Below are positions 59,313 to 64,000 of a DNA stretch of 64,000 nucleotides, in pieces. This DNA is from Frigoriglobus tundricola (lineage in GTDB: Bacteria > Planctomycetota > Planctomycetia > Gemmatales > Gemmataceae), in NCBI RefSeq assembly GCF_013128195.2, contig NZ_CP053452.2, forward strand, positions 9,548,001 to 9,612,000. Direction: 5' to 3'. Positions within the stretch are counted from its first letter, which is position 1, and every line of letters begins with the position of its first letter. The translations under genes were made by a program, and so were the position numbers. Below the pieces are notes generated by a model. It saw only the letters and a program-made list of their open reading frames with translations. It was not told the origin of the DNA and did not search any database.

Positions 59313-60553
59313 TCAGGTCAAGAGGATCCGCTGCTCGGCGGCGATGTCCTTGAAGATCTTGGTCAGGAGGCCCCCGGGGTTGGCCACCCGCTGGGCCCGG
59401 CAGACCTCCTTCAGTTGCCCCAGTCCGCGGTCCACCGCTCCCGTGCCGAGCCGCGTCACGCACTGGACCCACCACGCCCGGTCGTCGTCGGACCCGACCG
59501 CGGCCGCGATCCGGTCGACCCAGACGGCGACGTCCGGGGCGAGGGACTCGGCCGCGGCCCGGGGCGCCCGGTACGGCCGCGCCGGGACGGCCCCGCGGCG
59601 GAACTCGGCCACCCACGCCCCGCCCGCCGACTCGGTCAGCCGCACTGAGCGCAGGATCCCGAGCCCCTTGGCGACCAGCCCCTCGGCGGCGCGCCCCGCA
59701 CCGCGGCCCGGGCGTCGCGCTCGCGGGCGGCGTCGACCGGCAGCACCCGGGCCAGGTCCCGGACGAACCGGCGGTGCACCGCCTGCGACGTGAAGTGCTT
59801 GGACAGGTACAGGGCCAGCCGCTGTTCGAGCGGGCGCAGCCGGTAGAACTGGTGCCGGTCGAACCCGAGCGCGAAGAACCCGCGGGTCTTCGCCACGGCC
59901 CGGAGCACCGAACTCACCTCGACGAACCCGGCCGGGTGCTCGTCCGGGTCGGTCCCCGGCCCGCTCTTGAGGTAGAACACGGCCCCGAACAGGCGCCAGT
60001 TCATGTCCACGTACGCCCGCCGCGCGGAGTCCCAGAACGCGTTCTTGCAGTGGATGTCGTACCCGCGCAGGACGTCGAGGTCGCGCCGCAGCCGGTCGTA
60101 GTCCCGCTTCGAGGGGTTCCGCGTGCCGCGGCGGAGGAACAGCGAGCGGAGCGTGCCGAACTGGATCTGCGAGCCCCGCGCGCCCTGCTCGGCGTAGAGC
60201 TGGAGCAGGTCGAAGAGGAGCACCTGGGCGCTCTGCCCGCCGAACCCGAACGGCCCCGGGTGGACGGTCCACGAGCGGGCGACGGGCGCGCCGTCCCGGC
60301 CGGCGATCGTGTCGGCGTACGTCAGGGGCGCGCGGTTCGAGCGGCCCGGCGCGGCCTTGCCCAGCCGGAACAGCGGGAACTCCGCGAGGTCGAAATCGTA
60401 CTGGCCCCCGGCGACGACCGGCGCGGCCGCGGGCGCGTCCGGAACGCGAGTCGGCCCCCCGACGGGGCCCCCCTTCGGACCGGCGGCACGACTGCGGCCC
60501 GTGAGTCGGGCGAGGATGGCGGCCAGATGTTCGGGGGCGCGTTCGGTTCCCAC
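59313..60553 (-). pseudogene. Plasmid replication initiator (RPA-like) with frameshift
   Basis: From GTG 60553 the frame reads DLAEFPLFRLGKAAPG, SQIQFGTLRSLFLRRGTRNP and SKRDYDRLRRDLDVLRGYDI, a plasmid RepA pattern of planctomycetes. Near 59686-59697 the frame shifts: the rest of the family protein (EGLVAKGLGILRSVRLTESA to LLTKIFKDIAAEQR) is in the next frame to 59313. One base too many in the GGCGCGCC stretch explains it. The protein would otherwise have about 413 residues. It may be a decayed gene or an assembly error. Iterons lie upstream. Confidence 0.75.
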
Positions 60554-60569
60554 TCAGACACTCTCGATG

Positions 60570-60760
60570 CAATGCTTTAGATCATTCTCTTTAAATACAT
60601 TCTCTTTACCCCCCGGAATCGCGTGCCGTCCCGCGGGGTTACACCACCCCCGCGCGGGTGAAAGCACGAACTCCGGCGCCCCGCCCGCGGGTGAAAGCAC
60701 GAGCCCGAAGGCCGCCTCGCGGGTAAAAGCACGAACCCCCGCGGGTGAAAGCACGAACCC
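60570..60760. other. Second iteron origin upstream of the broken rep gene
   Basis: Four copies of CGCGGGT(G/A)AAAGCACGA lie at 60653-60671, 60686-60704, 60718-60736 and 60740-60758. A direct repeat ATTCTCTTTA sits in an AT-rich patch near 60575-60610, toward the rep start. It is a plasmid-type iteron origin distinct in sequence from that at 32230. Confidence 0.75.
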
Positions 60761-60834
60761 GACCCGGCAGTCACGCGGACCTCCGTCCGGCGTCCGGTAC
60801 CAGTGGGACGCGCTGCCGGCCGGGATCGGTGCGG

Positions 60835-61308
60835 TCATTTGATCGGGCGCCCGCCGAGCAGCTCGGCCTCGCGGCGCGGGTACGCCCCGCCGTTGTCCCG
60901 CTCGACCTGCTCGATGGCCAGCCGGATGCCGGCCTCGGCGATGCGGGCGATGGTGAGCCGTGGGTTCCAGTAGGCCGCGTTCTTCACCCGGTTCACGAGC
61001 GCCCCGTCCAGATGCACGGTCAGCTTCTCACGCCCAAGGGCCGCACTCGCAGGCGTCTGTTCAACGGGCGCGGTCATGAGTTGTGGTGGGGCGAGCGGGA
61101 TCGCTCCGGCCCCTTCACCGCCGGGCGCGACCGAACGGACGGAAGGCGGTTGTTCCCCTCGCAGAGGCGTGTCGCCCCGCCTGTGCCGCCGGGCGCGAGG
61201 GCGCCCGCGTTCCGCGCCGGGAGCGTCTTCACGCTCCCCGACAGCCGGGATGACCGTGTCCCACGGGTCCCGTCCGATGGTGCTCTTACTCGTTCTCGAT
61301 CGTGCCAT
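60835..61308 (-). CDS. RHH-type partition protein with long N-terminus (parB-like)
   Basis: The 157-residue product starts MARSRTSKSTIGRDPWDTVI and overlaps the parA end by 23 bases. The C-terminal 70 residues (EKLTVHLDGALVNRVKNAAY, then RIAEAGIRLAIEQV) look like a ribbon-helix-helix. The N-terminal basic KSTIGxDPL motif is typical of the partner proteins encoded after parA in small plasmids. The middle is disordered. A shorter form from ATG 61077 is possible. It probably binds the centromere and autoregulates. Confidence 0.75.
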   Translation of the reverse strand: MARSRTSKSTIGRDPWDTVIPAVGEREDAPGAERGRPRARRHRRGDTPLRGEQPPSVRSVAPGGEGAGAIPLAPPQLMTAPVEQTPASAALGREKLTVHLDGALVNRVKNAAYWNPRLTIARIAEAGIRLAIEQVERDNGGAYPRREAELLGGRPIK

Positions 61309-62077
61309 ACGCCTCCTTTCCCTCCTGTGAAATCACTTCGTCCGCAAGCGCCTGGTAGTCCGCCGCCCCCGTGCTGGCCGGCGCGTACGCCGAGACCGGC
61401 ACGCCCATCGACGGGCACTCGGCGAGTCGCACGTTCTCCCGGATCGCGGTCCGGTATGTTTCCGGGAACCGCGCCCGGAGCTGGTCCACCACCTCGGGCC
61501 CGTGGTTCGTCCGTTTGTCCAGCCGGCACGCCAGCACCCCGCTGATGTGGAGGTGCGGGTTGAGCCGCTTGCGGACGAGCGCGACCGTCTGCTGGAGTTG
61601 GGCCAGGCCCTGCAAGCCCATGACGTGGCACTCCACGGGGACGAGCACCTCGCGGGCTGCGGTCAGGGCGTTCACCGTAAGCACGCCCAGGGTCGGCGGA
61701 CAGTCGATGAAGAGGTAGTCGAACGGGTCCGCACCGAGTGAGCGGATCTGGTCGCGGAGGACGGTCTCGGCCCCCGGAATGGTGGCGAGCGCCCGCTCCG
61801 CGCCGACCAGCCACGCGGACACCCCGACGAGGGCCAGGCGGTCCACGGCGGTCGGGTGGATCAACCCGGACAGAGTCGTTCCCTCCGGGTCGGCGAACAG
61901 GTCGAACACGCCCCGCCCGACGGGGCGCGCGGCCACCCAGGAAGTGGTCGAGTACTGCGGGTCGAGGTCGACGAGCAGCACCCGCTTTCCGCGCTCTCCG
62001 AGCGCGGCCCCGAGGTTGACCGCCGTGGTGGTCTTCCCCGTTCCCCCCTTCTGGTTCACGACGGCGATGGTGCGCAT
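61286..62077 (-). CDS. parA: ParA-family partition ATPase
   Basis: The 263-residue product starts MRTIAVVNQKGGTGKTTTAV with Walker A KGGTGKTT and motif A' LLVDLDPQYSTT. Walker B is FDYLFIDCPPTLGVLT. It lacks the N-terminal HTH of P1-type ParA. It is intact, in contrast to the truncated ParA at 37112. The RHH gene follows with 23 bases overlap, so they form a type Ib partition operon that belonged to the plasmid carrying the iterons at 60653-60758. Confidence 0.92.
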   Translation of the reverse strand: MRTIAVVNQKGGTGKTTTAVNLGAALGERGKRVLLVDLDPQYSTTSWVAARPVGRGVFDLFADPEGTTLSGLIHPTAVDRLALVGVSAWLVGAERALATIPGAETVLRDQIRSLGADPFDYLFIDCPPTLGVLTVNALTAAREVLVPVECHVMGLQGLAQLQQTVALVRKRLNPHLHISGVLACRLDKRTNHGPEVVDQLRARFPETYRTAIRENVRLAECPSMGVPVSAYAPASTGAADYQALADEVISQEGKEAYGTIENE

Positions 62078-62851
62078 ACCCTCCTTGGTGACCGGCCGGG
62101 AACCCCGGAACCCCGGCGGTCCCGGCCTTTCGGTCGTCCGGTAACCCCGAGGATTCCAGAGTTCGGGGCGTTTCGTCAACCGGGTATTTCGCGCGTTCCC
62201 GTGGTTGCCGCAAGGCCCACTTCGCCCGGGATCCCGGCTTGCGGGACGACGGCAACCGACCCGTTCCCAGAATCCCGCGTTGCGGCGCGTACGGCAACGC
62301 CGCCGTCCCGGCTTCCCGGCACGCCCGGCGTTCCCGTGTTGCTCCCGCGCCGCCCGACGCGGGTCCGCTGGTTCGCGCGGGAACGAGTTCCGGTCGCGGG
62401 ACGACCTTCCGGCCGGACCCGGGTCGAAAAATCGCACCACGGCCCGCCTGCGGCCCGTACGGGGCCGTCCCGTCGGCGCCCGGTCCCGCGATCGGCGCCG
62501 CCGATCTGGGTTCGGAGCGGCAAACGATCTACACTGGCCGCGCAGAACAACGTTCTGCGGTCGAAAGTGAACGCACGACGCGCCACTGACGGCGACATCG
62601 ATCGCCGGCACCGCCCGACAGTCGGCTACCAACCGACGAAGGGACGCGGTCACCAACCGCCTTGTGAGTGCCGGCTCGTAGCGCTGGGTACCTGGAGACA
62701 GGTTCGCCCAGTGCGATGGGGGCTCCGTTCGACAAACCCCGACTGCGGTAACGCAGCGGAACAACCGAACGGTTCTACCCAATGATTCAGGCCCCCGGAA
62801 CGGGGGCGACCAGGACACGCCCGCCGCCCGGATCTTCGGGCGGACGGGTCG
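62078..62851. other. GC-rich stretch upstream of the structured RNA
   Basis: No gene is supported. Frames on both strands overlap and have Arg/Pro/Gly shadow composition. GC hairpins occur near 62793-62809 and 62818-62836. It contains the likely promoter of parA at its left end. Confidence 0.4.
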
Positions 62852-64000
62852 GTGTGATTCAAAGCGGGTGCGAATCCCGTCAGGGGGACGAGGACGACAG
62901 CCGCGAGGCAACTCGGGTGCAAGTCCCGTCACGTCCGCGTAACCCTGCTGGCGTGGGGAGTACCCGACCGGGAAACCGGCGGGTCCGGCTCGACGACACG
63001 AGTCGGGTATCCCGTGAAGAAAAAGCGGGAACACGAAAAGCTCAACCACGAGAGCGCCGCCAAGGCGTTGCCAGTGAGTCCGACGGAAGACGCGAGGCCG
63101 AACCGCGAAGAGGCCGCACGGGGTGGTAGGGGAGCAGCTTCCTCTTTCTGGCCCCCGAAAGGACGGCGCAACTGCCGTCGCGATCGTGGCCCCCCGGGAG
63201 GGGGGTACATGCCGTGCGAGTTCCGGAAGGTCACACTTCCTAGCGACGTGAGCCGTCGGGCGAAGGTCACATCTAACTGGGGAAGTCCCTCCGGCCGTCG
63301 GGTCGGTAACCCGGGGCCCGGCAGAGTCAGCCGGGGGCAGGCCGAGGGACGGGAGCGGGCCGCAAGTAGGAGTCGCGGGAGCGAGCGGGTGTGCTGCAAG
63401 GCAGTGGCACGACCGTCTGGTCCACCCGGGTGGTGCCGGGAGACGTACAGCGACGAAAGCGGCGACGAGCGATTGCGATCGATGTTCGCCGGTCGGCCGG
63501 GGCTGGTACTTCAGCCTCGGCCGACTCCGGGGTACGGACGTGGTGTGGGAGCGGCGGGAACCGTCTGGAACGCGGTGATCCGAACCGTTCGGCGGCGTGA
63601 CGACGACGGACGGCCGGGGTGTACCCGGGGTCCGGGATCAGGTTACGAGCCGCTACGTCCATACTTGGGGACAGATAACAGAGGAAAGAGGGGAGCGCAC
63701 GGACGCACTCCCTGCCTTTCCGGCCGGACGCCGCGCGCAGGAACTCTGGCGCGGGTACGGCGACAGTCACCAACTCACAGGAGGGACGAGGGCCGGAAGG
63801 TTCGGCGGCGGCGTGGCGGGAACAGGTTGTGCCACAGGTCGCGGTGAAGGGAGAGAAGGTTCTCCGGAAGGATGTTTCGAGGGTTGTGACAGAACGGCGT
63901 TTCGGGTGGTTCGGCCGATGAAAAACAAACCACCCTTCTATTTCCGGAAGCACGTCACGGGTTCCCCCAGACGTGGGGGCATGGACCGGCCCGTCTCAGC
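62852..64000 (+). ncRNA. Candidate group II intron or other large structured RNA
   Basis: A GTGTG pentamer at 62852-62856 resembles the 5' consensus of group II introns. Downstream are paired elements GCGGGTGCGAATCCCGT and GGGTGCAAGTCCC. Near 63268-63290 lies CACATCTAACTGGGGAAGTCCC, read here as ACATCTAACTGGGGA; it matches the ACTAACTGGGGA block of domain I of the Lactococcus Ll.LtrB intron as I remember it. GC-rich palindromic segments go on to the edge. No maturase gene is seen within the window. The 3' end lies outside. Confidence 0.4.

Noticed and set aside
60653..60758. CRISPR array
   Set aside because: Four 17-19-bp units with 3-15-base gaps upstream of a rep gene are iterons.
62130..62850. 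Protein genes right of parA
   Set aside because: Frames of 90-309 codons on both strands have the same biased composition; the long frame through parA is only its N-terminal extension.

Overview
The window reads as chromosomal DNA of a planctomycete of the Gemmata group (Gemmataceae). The evidence is high GC, a TIGR02996 protein, two ECF sigma factor/serine-threonine kinase pairs, a MASE1 hybrid histidine kinase, a sterol-desaturase-type enzyme, and planctomycete-style lineage-specific families. Housekeeping genes (RicT/PSP1, a DRG-type GTPase, purine nucleoside phosphorylase, tRNA-Phe) place the left third on the chromosome.

Layout. 1-13.9 kb: core and lineage-specific genes. 13.95-39.6 kb: an integrated, plasmid-derived element inserted in the 3' half of tRNA-Phe. 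It is bounded by 48-bp direct repeats at 13972-14019 and 39583-39630. It carries a four-gene accessory operon (GHKL ATPase, STAS-like/winged-helix protein, small protein, Cys-rich DUF4417-like protein), a HEPN protein, a chimeric DUF1016/YhcG-type PD-(D/E)xK nuclease, a truncated nuclease-like gene, a sigma/kinase pair and an IS66 insertion. It also carries a cluster of zinc-binding unknowns, a RepA gene with iterons and DnaA boxes, a MobF relaxase/helicase, a truncated ParA with parS-like palindromes, an orphan cytosine methyltransferase and the C-terminal part of a tyrosine recombinase.

39.6-44.2 kb is a decayed zone: an unnamed family, a VOC protein and a DUF6933 protein are frameshifted, and an IS66 remnant is present, beside DUF2256 and a membrane protein pair. 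44.3-50.3 kb is ordinary chromosome again (sigma/kinase pair, APC permease, GNAT, sterol desaturase).

50.3-62.1 kb looks like a second plasmid-derived segment: transposase stub, two DUF6573 proteins, RadC/JAB, an Api92/YubB-like protein, a small DNA-binding protein with operator palindromes, and a PLP enzyme/membrane protein pair. It ends with a replication protein broken by a frameshift, four iterons, and an intact ParA/ribbon-helix-helix partition pair. 62.85 kb to the window end holds a long, GC-rich, structured RNA-like stretch with group II intron features and no convincing gene.

The best candidates for undescribed biology are the four-gene operon at 14284-17240 with its HEPN neighbour, the PLP enzyme/membrane pair at 56913-59061, the duplicated zinc-motif protein at 29463-30956, and the structured RNA at the right edge. 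All functional readings come from motif recognition by eye; no database search was run.
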